Made by a program: the position numbers and the translations under genes
The notes under the pieces: model-generated
Databases searched by the model: none
The model's input: only the letters and a program-made list of their open reading frames with translations
What the model was told of the DNA's origin: nothing
Source of the DNA: JARDZI01 sp041639705
Lineage (GTDB): Bacteria > Bacillota > Clostridia > Clostridiales > Caloramatoraceae
Assembly (NCBI GenBank): GCA_041639705.1
Contig: JBEQBT010000033.1
Location: 1-19,648 of the forward strand
Length of the DNA stretch: 19,648 nt
Reading direction: 5' to 3'
In this document: positions 1 through 6,876 of the stretch, piece after piece
Layout: each line of letters begins with the position of its first letter
Position numbering within the stretch: the first letter of the stretch is position 1

Positions 1-378
1 CTGTTCTTCTACGCTTTTTAATATTCCATTAAAATCTGTTTTAGACTTTTCTAATATGGCATCAGTAACTGAATAACCTGCTTCCTTTGCCTTCTGCATT
101 GTTAACTTCGAATAAATTAAATTCTCTAGAATACTTGATTTTAGACTTGTTGCCACTTCCTTATACTGATCAGTGCCTTCATTTTCGGTTGTAATACCAT
201 AGTAGTCCTTTTGAGCATTATATACATCTAGAACCTCACCCTTTAGAATGTTCTCCCCATTTACCACTGCTACTATCTTGTCCCTGCCTTCATCGACCTT
301 CTTGCTAGCACTGCAGCCTGTGAGAGTTACTGAGAGGATTATCACTGCCACAATACAGAACTTAAAAATAGATTTCAT
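1..378 (-). CDS. PrsA/SurA-like lipoprotein foldase, 3' part outside window
   Basis: Seen: 126 codons reading leftwards off the window edge without a stop, so the C-terminal part is missing. The protein starts MKSIFKF, has a hydrophobic stretch, then a lipobox L-T-G-C with the lipidated cysteine at residue 22. After it comes a VVNGENI segment followed by helical, charged sequence, which is how the N-terminal chaperone domain of SurA/PrsA proteins begins. The start is supported by a GAAGGGAAAG Shine-Dalgarno. Known of the family: such lipoproteins sit on the outer face of the membrane and help exported proteins fold, often with a central parvulin peptidyl-prolyl isomerase domain. That domain would lie outside the window, so whether this is a PrsA isomerase or an isomerase-free SurA_N lipoprotein cannot be decided. 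It is transcribed divergently from the hemerythrin gene. Confidence 0.75.
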   Translation of the reverse strand, partial: MKSIFKFCIVAVIILSVTLTGCSASKKVDEGRDKIVAVVNGENILKGEVLDVYNAQKDYYGITTENEGTDQYKEVATSLKSSILENLIYSKLTMQKAKEAGYSVTDAILEKSKTDFNGILKSVEEQ

Positions 379-457
379 CAAATCTTTCCCTTCATAATAA
401 ATTTTAGATATGCCTATATACTAGATTACCTGTAAATAATGGCATTAAAATGGCAAA

Positions 458-469
458 TTTGTTAACAAA
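458..469. promoter_or_regulatory. Palindrome TTTGTTAACAAA between divergent genes
   Basis: A perfect 12-bp palindrome lies in the 226-bp gap between the lipoprotein gene and the hemerythrin gene. It could be an operator for either gene. It is AT-rich and single, so chance is possible. Confidence 0.25.
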
Positions 470-534
470 CTATGAACATAATTTCAAAGTGAATATAACA
501 TATTTTAACATACATTATAATTCAAAACAAATTA

Positions 535-563
535 TTGAATATTCTGTCTTATCATGATATATT
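535..563 (+). promoter_or_regulatory. Candidate sigma-A promoter of the hemerythrin gene
   Basis: TTGAAT and TATATT are separated by 17 bp, with TGA just before the -10 (extended -10 form). It ends about 40 bp before the hemerythrin start. A second TATAAT at 567-572 has a poor -35, so the exact promoter is uncertain. Confidence 0.4.
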
Positions 564-604
564 ATGTATAATTTTAGTTCAACTTTGAAAGGAGAAATAC
601 AAAT

Positions 605-997
605 ATGATTTACTGGAAAGAAGACTACCGGCTAGGAGTGGACCTTATTGATGAGCAGCATAAAAAGCTATTCCAAATAGCTGCTGATATTTATGATCTG
701 TTAAAGAACGATCTCTATATTGATAAATATAATAAGGTTGTTGCTCTTTTATCCGAACTCCGTGATTATACAATATTTCATTTTCAAACAGAAGAAGCAT
801 ATCAACAGGAAATTGGATACAGAAAATATCTCTCCCATAAGGTTGAACACGATGATTTTGTAAACAAAATCAATAATGTTGATTTAAACAGTATAGACGA
901 AAACCAGGATTTATACATAATGGAATTACTTGAATTTGTTGTTAAATGGATTGGTGAACATATTTTAGAAAAGGATAAACAAATAGTTGCTGGTTAA
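605..997 (+). CDS. Bacteriohemerythrin, single domain
   Basis: Seen: 130 residues, the usual length of a stand-alone hemerythrin. All expected di-iron ligands are present: H19 (DEQHKKLF), H59-x3-E63, H78-x3-H82 and H119-x4-D124. A strong GAAAGGAG Shine-Dalgarno precedes the ATG. Known of the family: these cytoplasmic four-helix bundles bind O2 reversibly at a non-heme di-iron site. In anaerobes they are thought to buffer or deliver oxygen, or to sense it. There is no fused signalling domain, so an O2-binding or O2-protection role is more likely than chemosensing. It stands alone with its own promoter and a downstream terminator. About 4 kb away are two other di-iron proteins of O2/NO defence (RIC and FprA). 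The family call is firm; the physiological role is inferred. Confidence 0.93.
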   Translation: MIYWKEDYRLGVDLIDEQHKKLFQIAADIYDLLKNDLYIDKYNKVVALLSELRDYTIFHFQTEEAYQQEIGYRKYLSHKVEHDDFVNKINNVDLNSIDENQDLYIMELLEFVVKWIGEHILEKDKQIVAG

Positions 998-1159
998 CCC
1001 AAGGTGGCAGTCACTGTGAAACAAAATTCTGAAAGAACTGTAGTGGTCCATGTTCCCACTGACGACGGACATTATGATTAATGCCAATACTTGCATCAAT
1101 TGTGAAATCACCTGTACCGCAAATTTCTCATGCTGATGGACATCAGCCACAATATTAAT
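998..1159 (+). other. Gene-free stretch with possible RNA structure and a cysteine-rich micro-ORF
   Basis: This 160-bp stretch between the hemerythrin stop and its terminator holds no convincing gene. It is about 40% GC by my count, somewhat above the surrounding DNA. GTGGCAG at 1003-1009 is the exact complement of CTGCCAC at 1166-1172, a segment that also forms the 5' arm of the terminator. A short perfect hairpin lies at 1132-1147 (GCTGAT, GGAC loop, ATCAGC). A micro-ORF at 1050-1136, with an in-frame ATG at 1074, ends in four cysteines spaced C-x2-C-x3-C-x5-C, but it lacks a good ribosome binding site. It may be a 3' UTR, a structured non-coding RNA or a remnant. Confidence 0.35.
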
Positions 1160-1212
1160 CCATGGCTGCCACTAGGGATTTCTCTATTTAGGTGGCTGTT
1201 ATGGATTTTTTT
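1160..1212 (+). terminator. Intrinsic terminator downstream of hemerythrin
   Basis: A 13-position stem (1160-1172 with 1192-1204) has ten Watson-Crick pairs, two G-T pairs and one T-T mismatch. It is followed by ATTTTTTT at 1205-1212. Orientation fits termination of the plus-strand hemerythrin transcript. Confidence 0.75.
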
Positions 1213-1277
1213 AAAGCCTTATTTCTAATACTAATTCCTTTTCATTTAATTTATAGTCCATTTCAATTAGTGAACTC

Positions 1278-1368
1278 GTTCAGCTAAAGCTGAACATCGA
1301 GACTTCAGGTGGGGACTCTACCCCACCTAAAGCAAAAAGTGGAAACTCCACCTTATAGAAGGTGGAGT
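1278..1368. repeat. Three tandem hairpins, possible IS200/IS605-type end or omega-RNA scaffold remnant
   Basis: Three perfect stems follow one another: 1278-1285 with 1288-1295 (8 bp), 1307-1314 with 1321-1328 (8 bp) and 1345-1354 with 1359-1368 (10 bp, 4-nt loop). The first is embedded in GAACTCGTTCAGC, and the second and third read AGGTGGGG and AAGGTGGAGT on their G-rich arms. From memory, this order of hairpins resembles the region just downstream of tnpB in clostridial IS200/IS605-group elements, which carries the right end and the omega-RNA scaffold. No tnpA or tnpB reading frame is present nearby, so this would be a solo remnant or a small non-autonomous element. Tandem terminators are the alternative. 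The stretch 1369-1529 shows nothing further. Confidence 0.4.
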
Positions 1369-1529
1369 CTTAGAAATTGATAAACAGAAGTAAACTAACT
1401 GCCATTACATCATTCCTGCAATGGCTCCGAAAAATGCCCCTATTCATTGATAACAATTATCAATACCATTTTATTCCTCTACCCTGACTCTGTCAATATA
1501 TTTTATACCTGTTACTGAGAGGAAAAAAC

Positions 1530-2627
1530 TTATTTGTTAGATGAGTAATACTCATAATATATATTATAAAAATCTACCTGAGAAGGTTCATTTGCATTTT
1601 GAAAATGATTTATGCTGAAGGCGATAAAGCCTTCTACGTATGGTTCTACCTGAGATAGCTGTTTTGAAATTTTATCCTGAGATGCTGGACTGTTTCCTGA
1701 TGGAGTTGTGGCAAAGGTTTCTGTTACAGCATAAAGCTTTATGCCTGCCTTATCAGTTCCCTTTTTAGTATAGAAAAACAAATCATCCAACTTGTCTATA
1801 GAATTATAATTTACTCCCACTGAATCCTGGAGAGCCAGTATATCAATTCCAGTCCCATTTAAAATACTATAAATCATTGAACTCCAAGCTGGTAATAGAG
1901 CATCTATTGAAAGCTTTTCATAATAAAAAGGAGAAATCATTATATCCATATCAGGGCTTTTAAGCTTTATCTCTGAGGTCATTTGCTTGAAAAAACTGTT
2001 TAGATTCGATTGCTGCTTACTTGAAAGTGCAGTAAATTGAAAAAATTCATATGGAATATACCATCCACTCAAGGATGAATGATGTTCATAGGTTTTTACC
2101 ACTTCATCAATAATTTCATTATTTACTGCAGCTTCATTGTTAAGCCATGTCATATCTATAGCTTTTTTATCCCACCATTCATCATTAAACCCTATTCCTA
2201 TTCTCACCTTCATTGAAAGCGAATCAGCCTCTTCTAGTACATTCTCAAGCATGTCCACATCATTATGTGTATAACCTGGTAGTTTCGTTGGGTATACTGC
2301 ATACTTGTTCTTTGTATCTGCAATAGTTTGAAGAATAATCTCATTTATTCCAAGTTTTTTAAGCATGGTTAATTCCTGCTTCCACCTATTTGAGTCAAAA
2401 TCCTGACTGTACCAGTACTGAATAAAGGAGCTTTGAAAAACTGGCTTTAATGGAATGGTTGGATTAGATGCCATAACCATTTTAGCTGTCATAGCTTTAT
2501 TGGTTGAAACGGTTAGATCTGTTGCCTCAATAATATTGAAAGCTTGTCCACTCTGTACAGATATCATTAATAAAAAAAGTACCAATGTTAAAAACAATAG
2601 GCACATTCTAATATATTTCCTCCCCAT
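1530..2627 (-). CDS. Secreted DUF4434-type TIM-barrel protein
   Basis: Seen: 365 residues beginning with a basic n-region (MGRKYIR), a hydrophobic stretch to about residue 24 and a likely cleavage site after QSGQA, so the protein is exported. The mature part has the look of DUF4434 proteins, which resemble glycoside hydrolase TIM barrels: an F-I-Q-Y-W strand near residue 69, 'ELTMLKKLGINEIILQ', 'GWYIPYEFF' with a glutamate at a typical acid/base position, 'ILALQDSVGV' and 'YAVTETF'. Known of the family: members are found near polysaccharide genes, but the activity is not established to my knowledge. I infer a secreted carbohydrate-active protein. The first ATG follows a GGGGTGAT Shine-Dalgarno; an ATG eight codons in is possible but would remove the basic n-region. 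It forms no operon with its neighbours. Confidence 0.75.
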   Translation of the reverse strand: MGRKYIRMCLLFLTLVLFLLMISVQSGQAFNIIEATDLTVSTNKAMTAKMVMASNPTIPLKPVFQSSFIQYWYSQDFDSNRWKQELTMLKKLGINEIILQTIADTKNKYAVYPTKLPGYTHNDVDMLENVLEEADSLSMKVRIGIGFNDEWWDKKAIDMTWLNNEAAVNNEIIDEVVKTYEHHSSLSGWYIPYEFFQFTALSSKQQSNLNSFFKQMTSEIKLKSPDMDIMISPFYYEKLSIDALLPAWSSMIYSILNGTGIDILALQDSVGVNYNSIDKLDDLFFYTKKGTDKAGIKLYAVTETFATTPSGNSPASQDKISKQLSQVEPYVEGFIAFSINHFQNANEPSQVDFYNIYYEYYSSNK

Positions 2628-2850
2628 CTAATCACCCCAATTATGCTTACAAATCAATTATTATGTATCTACAAATTTCGACATTGTATTTTCTATTATA
2701 ACATATCGCTATTCCTTATAGTAATGTATAAATGTGATTTTCCATTACTAAATATGTTAAAATTAGCTACTAATGTTCATTGATAATAATCCTCAGTCGA
2801 TTGAAAAAACTCAATTAATAATATAACCGTATTGGATAGATCATCATCCA

Positions 2851-2946
2851 CTATATCCTACTGGTCTTCTGCCCCTTCAATTTAGCTTTTTCAGCTTCAA
2901 CCTCATATTCAAACAACTTTTTTAGAGTTAGTCCTTTGTTATCCAT
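2851..2946 (-). CDS. Small hypothetical protein, 31 aa
   Basis: A 31-residue ORF starts MDNKGLTLKKLFEYEVEAEK and ends in QKTSRI. It is lysine- and glutamate-rich and predicted helical, with no cysteines or membrane segment. The main support is a well-spaced GAAAGGGG Shine-Dalgarno seven bases before the ATG and a clean amphipathic reading frame in otherwise AT-rich intergenic DNA. I do not recognise it. It sits alone in the 593-bp gap between the DUF4434 gene and htrA. No convincing promoter or terminator is visible, so it may be fortuitous. Confidence 0.4.
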   Translation of the reverse strand: MDNKGLTLKKLFEYEVEAEKAKLKGQKTSRI

Positions 2947-3172
2947 AAAAAAACCCCTTTCAAACATTTGACTGTTCATTATTTGTAATAATAACAATTT
3001 ACTTTGTCATATTCCATATTTTTCTATAACATTCACCACCCACCAGTGACCATATCTTTGCCTTCAACATGAAATACTCTTATTTTGTTAACACATTATT
3101 CACCTATTTACCACCTAATTTTCATAATCATTCTTTATTATTATTAATAACAAGAGCAGCAAACAAAAATAA

Positions 3173-3188
3173 AGCAACTTAAGTTGCT
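3173..3188. promoter_or_regulatory. 16-bp perfect palindrome before htrA
   Basis: AGCAACTTAAGTTGCT is a perfect palindrome ending 32 bp before the htrA start codon. It is well placed for an operator or a leader hairpin of htrA. I do not recognise it as the site of a named regulator. Confidence 0.4.
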
Positions 3189-3220
3189 GAGATATATAAA
3201 CAAAGGATTAGGAGGTTTTT

Positions 3221-4630
3221 ATGATGGATTACAATGAAAGCAATGAAAAGGAACTAAAAACTGAAATGGTTGATGAGGGTCAGCTAACATCAGACAAATT
3301 AAAGGAAAATAATCAGTTTAACGATGATAGCTGCAATGCAGAGGAAAGCATTGACTTGGTAGAAACCATGGAGCATATTGGGGAAAATCTAAATGGGGAG
3401 AAATTGCCTGCTTCTAAAGATGAAAGTACCAATACCCCAATAATACCAATTGTACCTAAGGGTCGATCTCGAAAACAACATAACTTCAAAAAATATGTTT
3501 CACTGGTTTTAGTTACTTCTATCATAAGTGGGTCACTTGTTGCAGGAGGATTGTACTTTAGATTTTCAAACCAGTTAAAAAAGCAGAACGAAGCAATTGA
3601 AAGGCTCTCAGCTATTTCTACTACTGGTAATAGTGCTTATACTGCATCAGCTTCAATAATTAAAACAGACTCTAGTGGTCAGTCCACTGTTACAAAAATT
3701 GCCAAGGAAGTTGGTCCTTCAATTGTTGGTATTCGAATGACAGTAAGCAGTAATCAGCGTTCCTTCTTAAACAGTGGGCTGTCAAAGGCTGAAGGTTCAG
3801 GTATCATAATAAGCAAGGACGGTTATATAATGACAAATTACCATGTGGTCCAGTATGCTGATCCAAAGGCTTCCACAAATGCTAATACTGCACTTGAGGT
3901 TTTCCTTTCAGATGGAACTGAGACTAAGGCTAAATTTATAGGTGGAGACAGCGAAACTGACCTTGCTGTAATAAAGGTTGAACTTAATAACCTGCCAGTA
4001 GCAACCCTTGGTGACTCATCTACTCTTGAAGTAGGAGAATTGGCTGTTGCAATAGGAAACCCTCTTGGATTAGAGTTTGCAGGTTCTGTTACTACTGGAG
4101 TAATCAGTGCTCTAAATAGATCTATTCAATCAGCAGATGTAACACAGAGTTTAATACAAACAGATGCAGCTATTAACCCTGGGAACAGTGGTGGAGCACT
4201 ATTAAACTCTAGGGGAGAGGTAATTGGCATAAACTCAGCTAAAATATCTGAAACAGGAGTTGAGGGATTAGGCTTTGCAATACCTATAAATGATGCAAAA
4301 CCAATCATAAACCAGTTGCTGATGTTCGGATATGTTAAGGGAAGACCATTCATTGGTATATCTGGCCAGGAGGTTACAGACACAATCTCCAAAACCTATA
4401 ACCTTCCAATAGGAATTTATATAACCCAGGTAAGCCAGGGAAGTGGAGCAGCTGCCGCAGGAATTCAAACTGGTGATGTTCTTACAGCAATTAATGGCAA
4501 GGCAGTAACAACAATGGAGGAAGTAAACACAGCAAAAAAGCAATATAAATCAGGGGATACCGTCACAGTAACCGTTGTGAGAAATGGTAAGACACTTAGC
4601 TTAAAGCTTACCTTCTCTGAACAACGTTAA
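3221..4630 (+). CDS. htrA: HtrA/DegP-family membrane-anchored serine protease
   Basis: Seen: 469 residues. An acidic cytoplasmic tail (about 1-90) is followed by one transmembrane segment (about 91-113), a linker rich in Ser and Thr, a trypsin-like protease domain (about 155-365) and one C-terminal PDZ domain (about 375-465). The catalytic triad is intact: H208 in TNYHVV, D247 in ETDLAVI and S323 in NPGNSGGA. An AGGAGG Shine-Dalgarno precedes tandem ATGs at 3221 and 3224; either could be used. Known of the family: surface-facing quality-control proteases that degrade misfolded exported proteins, with the PDZ domain recognising C-termini of substrates. The long acidic tail before the anchor is common in Firmicute homologues. 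It is monocistronic, with its own terminator. Confidence 0.93.
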   Translation: MMDYNESNEKELKTEMVDEGQLTSDKLKENNQFNDDSCNAEESIDLVETMEHIGENLNGEKLPASKDESTNTPIIPIVPKGRSRKQHNFKKYVSLVLVTSIISGSLVAGGLYFRFSNQLKKQNEAIERLSAISTTGNSAYTASASIIKTDSSGQSTVTKIAKEVGPSIVGIRMTVSSNQRSFLNSGLSKAEGSGIIISKDGYIMTNYHVVQYADPKASTNANTALEVFLSDGTETKAKFIGGDSETDLAVIKVELNNLPVATLGDSSTLEVGELAVAIGNPLGLEFAGSVTTGVISALNRSIQSADVTQSLIQTDAAINPGNSGGALLNSRGEVIGINSAKISETGVEGLGFAIPINDAKPIINQLLMFGYVKGRPFIGISGQEVTDTISKTYNLPIGIYITQVSQGSGAAAAGIQTGDVLTAINGKAVTTMEEVNTAKKQYKSGDTVTVTVVRNGKTLSLKLTFSEQR

Positions 4631-4635
4631 TATAG

Positions 4636-4684
4636 AAAAATCAACTCCATGAAAATTTGTAATTTTCATGGAGTTGATTTTTTA
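4636..4684 (+). terminator. Strong terminator after htrA
   Basis: A perfect 20-bp stem (4638-4657 with 4661-4680) with a three-base loop is followed by a T-run. The A-rich flank on the left means it could also stop minus-strand transcripts from the RIC gene, which ends at 4746. Confidence 0.88.
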
Positions 4685-4745
4685 TGGTTAAACTTTCCCC
4701 TCATTGAATTATACAAATAGCCTATATTCCAATGAGGAGGTCTTC

Positions 4746-5450
4746 TTACTTTTTAAGCCTTGGGAATAGTATATTGTTTTCAAGGTGTATGTGATTAAAT
4801 AAATCCTGTTCTATTTCAACAAGCTTGTCATAGGTCTTTTGGAATGTCATGCAGCCTTCAGGTGGAACTGTATAATTATTTGTAATTTCTCTCATTTCCT
4901 TGAGTATATTTCCTGCACCTTCATGCTCATCCTCTGTTTCTTCCATTGCATTTACTGCCTTTAGACGTAATTCTTCTGATGGATTAGCTTCATATTCCTT
5001 TATTATTGGGAATAAAATTTCCTCTTCCTTAATAAGGTGAACCTCCAACTCTGCCATTAGGTTCATATAGTATTTAAAAAGTTGGCTTAACACCTTGCCG
5101 CTGTGGGAAAAGTGTACATTTAATATCTTTGTTAGAAGCTTTTGAGCAACTGGCAGTTCATTTCTAAGGAATGTATGATGCTTGTTAACTACATAATCTA
5201 TTAATTCTGACATGGAGGATTTTCTCCAATCAATTCCCTTATCTATTTTGTTAATAAATTCTCCGTAACCTGCGTTTATCTTGTTCATAACCTCTTCTTC
5301 ATTTAAATTCTTTTCCTTCATAGCCGCTTCAAGAGGTCTGTCTCCTCCACAGCAGAAGTCTATGTTGTAGTTTAAAAAGGTTTCTATTGCTCCTGGGTAT
5401 GCTGCAGCTATTTCACCTATTTTCATGTTTTTTTCAAATGCTCTTTCCAT
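4746..5450 (-). CDS. ric: Iron-sulfur cluster repair di-iron protein, RIC/ScdA/YtfE family
   Basis: Seen: 234 residues from the chosen start. The N-terminal ScdA domain (about 1-60) has the hallmark D-F-C-C-G-G with C33 and C34. The C-terminal hemerythrin-like domain has candidate iron ligands H91/H92, H138-x3-E142, H176 and H220-x3-E224 in IHLENNILFP. I place the start at 5450 because AAAGGAAG lies seven bases upstream; the ATG at 5468 overlaps that Shine-Dalgarno and would add only six residues. Known of the family: it helps restore iron-sulfur clusters damaged by nitric oxide or oxidants. It lies 71 bp downstream of fprA on the same strand with no terminator between, so I infer an fprA-ric operon for NO/O2 defence. 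Confidence 0.92.
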   Translation of the reverse strand: MERAFEKNMKIGEIAAAYPGAIETFLNYNIDFCCGGDRPLEAAMKEKNLNEEEVMNKINAGYGEFINKIDKGIDWRKSSMSELIDYVVNKHHTFLRNELPVAQKLLTKILNVHFSHSGKVLSQLFKYYMNLMAELEVHLIKEEEILFPIIKEYEANPSEELRLKAVNAMEETEDEHEGAGNILKEMREITNNYTVPPEGCMTFQKTYDKLVEIEQDLFNHIHLENNILFPRLKK

Positions 5451-5521
5451 AATTAATCTTCCTTTCATATTAAAATTTTTTATTTTTTATATTAAATTCA
5501 TGCTTTACTGTTTTAGCCTGA

Positions 5522-6748
5522 CTACCCTATTATTGAGTCTCCTATTGCATGTGCCAGTTTCTTTATTCTTTCCTCCTCCTGATCTGGGTTGAATTTTACC
5601 CTGACTGGAAGATTTATATTGTTCATTCCGGTTACCTTTATCATATAGGAATTATCAAGAAGCTTTATATTGGTTTCCTTTAGATAGTCATTAATAACCT
5701 CAACAGCTTCTCCACTCCAGCCATAGGAGCCAAATGCTGCTCCTACCTTATTATTAAGGTCCATATTCTTAATTTCCTTTAATACCTCTTCAATTCTTCC
5801 TACCATATCAGCATATCTTGTGGAGCTTCCAAACAGCAACAGATCTGCATTCTTTATGGAATCCTTTATCCTATCCAAATCAAATTCCTTGCTTACATTT
5901 ATTACTTCTGTATTAATACCCTTTTCCTCTAGTCCAAAGGATAGCTTTTCAGCTAGCTTCTTAGTATTTCCGGTCATAGTTGAATATATGATTGCAGCTT
6001 TTTTATTTTCATTATTTGGTCTACTCATTACATCATATATTTCAATAAATTTTGATACATTATTCCTTAATATATATCCATGGGAAGGAGCAATAACCTT
6101 AATTTTAAGCTCCTTGATTTTATTAATCATGTCCTGAACATATGGTCTGTGTGGATGCATTATCAGTTTATAGTATATTTCAAAGTCAGGCGTTATATCC
6201 TCTAATACTGCATCATTAAACAATTCATAGGTTGCCACATGACTGCTGAATATATCACATGGATAAAGTACCTTGTCCTCTACACAGTAGGTTATCATTG
6301 TTTCTTCAGTATGAAGGTATGGAGTTTCATAGAATCTAAGTGTCTTTCCTCCAATATCAAGTTCATCCCCGTCCCTAACTATTAAGAATTCCCTGTTATG
6401 AAGTCTGTACATGCTCCTTAACTCCTCTGCTCCAAGCTTTGTTGTTACTATAACAGCATCCTTTGCCTTGCTTGCAAGTAGCGACAATCCTCCTGAATGG
6501 TCTGGTTCAACATGGTTTATAACTATATATTTTATCTCCTCTGGATTGATGTACTCCTGAAGCCTTTCTACAAATACCTTTCCGAAGCTTATGTCAACAG
6601 TGTCTATTACTGTAGGCTTATCAGCCATAATTAAGTAGCTGTTATAGGTAGTTCCCTTTTCAAGTGTCAGGCGATGAAATGGAACCTTCCTGTCATCTAC
6701 GTATCCAATCCAATAAGTATTTTCTGCAACTTTTATATTCTTTTTCAT
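5522..6748 (-). CDS. fprA: Flavodiiron protein (NO/O2 reductase) FprA
   Basis: Seen: 408 residues, the normal size for a two-domain flavodiiron protein. The N-terminal beta-lactamase-like di-iron domain carries H79-x-E81-x-D83-H84 (NHVEPDHSGG), H146 (YLHTEET), D165 (CDIF) and H223 (PSHGY). The C-terminal flavodoxin domain begins near 250 with the FMN phosphate loop S-T-M-T-G-N-T at 256-262. No rubredoxin or flavin reductase domain is fused at the end. A TTAGGAGG Shine-Dalgarno precedes the ATG. Known of the family: cytoplasmic enzymes that reduce O2 to water or NO to N2O, fed by rubredoxin in clostridia. It is the first gene of the inferred fprA-ric operon, and an FNR-like box lies at the class II position upstream. 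Confidence 0.95.
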   Translation of the reverse strand: MKKNIKVAENTYWIGYVDDRKVPFHRLTLEKGTTYNSYLIMADKPTVIDTVDISFGKVFVERLQEYINPEEIKYIVINHVEPDHSGGLSLLASKAKDAVIVTTKLGAEELRSMYRLHNREFLIVRDGDELDIGGKTLRFYETPYLHTEETMITYCVEDKVLYPCDIFSSHVATYELFNDAVLEDITPDFEIYYKLIMHPHRPYVQDMINKIKELKIKVIAPSHGYILRNNVSKFIEIYDVMSRPNNENKKAAIIYSTMTGNTKKLAEKLSFGLEEKGINTEVINVSKEFDLDRIKDSIKNADLLLFGSSTRYADMVGRIEEVLKEIKNMDLNNKVGAAFGSYGWSGEAVEVINDYLKETNIKLLDNSYMIKVTGMNNINLPVRVKFNPDQEEERIKKLAHAIGDSIIG

Positions 6749-6793
6749 TTTAATTCCTCCTAAAACTTAATAATTTCTTTATCCTATGGCTTT

Positions 6794-6799
6794 ATTATA
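6794..6799 (-). promoter_or_regulatory. -10 element of fprA promoter
   Basis: TATAAT on the minus strand, giving an inferred start near 6787 and a leader of about 39 nt. There is no good -35 hexamer 17 bp upstream, which fits an activator-dependent promoter. A 6-bp inverted repeat (6782-6787 and 6797-6802, TCCTAT/ATAGGA) spans the -10 and start site. Confidence 0.55.
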
Positions 6800-6821
6800 G
6801 GAGGATATTAGTTATAATTCT

Positions 6822-6835
6822 GTGACCACAGTCAA
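6822..6835 (-). promoter_or_regulatory. FNR-type operator upstream of fprA
   Basis: TTGAC-N4-GTCAC on the minus strand has the 14-bp, two-half-site layout of Crp/Fnr-family sites and is one base short of a perfect dyad. Its centre lies at -41.5 from the inferred transcription start, the standard position for class II activation. The Crp/Fnr gene immediately upstream is the obvious candidate to bind it. Confidence 0.6.
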
Positions 6836-6837
6836 AA

Positions 6838-6876
6838 AATTAAAAAGTTCTTAAAACTTTTTAGTCTTAAGAACTT
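6838..6876 (-). terminator. Terminator of the Crp/Fnr gene
   Basis: On the minus strand AAGTTCTTAA pairs with TTTAAGAACTT, followed by TTTAATTTTTT. The hairpin starts at the stop codon of the regulator and separates it from the fprA promoter. Confidence 0.7.

Larger units (their letters stand above)
2628..3220. other. 593-bp gap upstream of htrA
   Basis: Apart from the 31-residue ORF and the palindrome at 3173-3188 (listed separately), this AT-rich gap shows no gene, repeat or strong promoter that I can support. It lies between the divergent starts of the DUF4434 gene and htrA, so it must contain both promoters. Confidence 0.5.

Noticed and set aside
965..1150. 61-residue minus-strand ORF
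   Set aside because: It runs antisense into the hemerythrin gene, has no Shine-Dalgarno and no recognisable composition; treated as chance.
5451..5468. Longer start for the RIC protein
   Set aside because: The ATG at 5468 lies within the Shine-Dalgarno that correctly spaces the ATG at 5450.
5820..6137. 105-residue plus-strand ORF
   Set aside because: Antisense to the well-supported fprA gene, with no ribosome site or family features.
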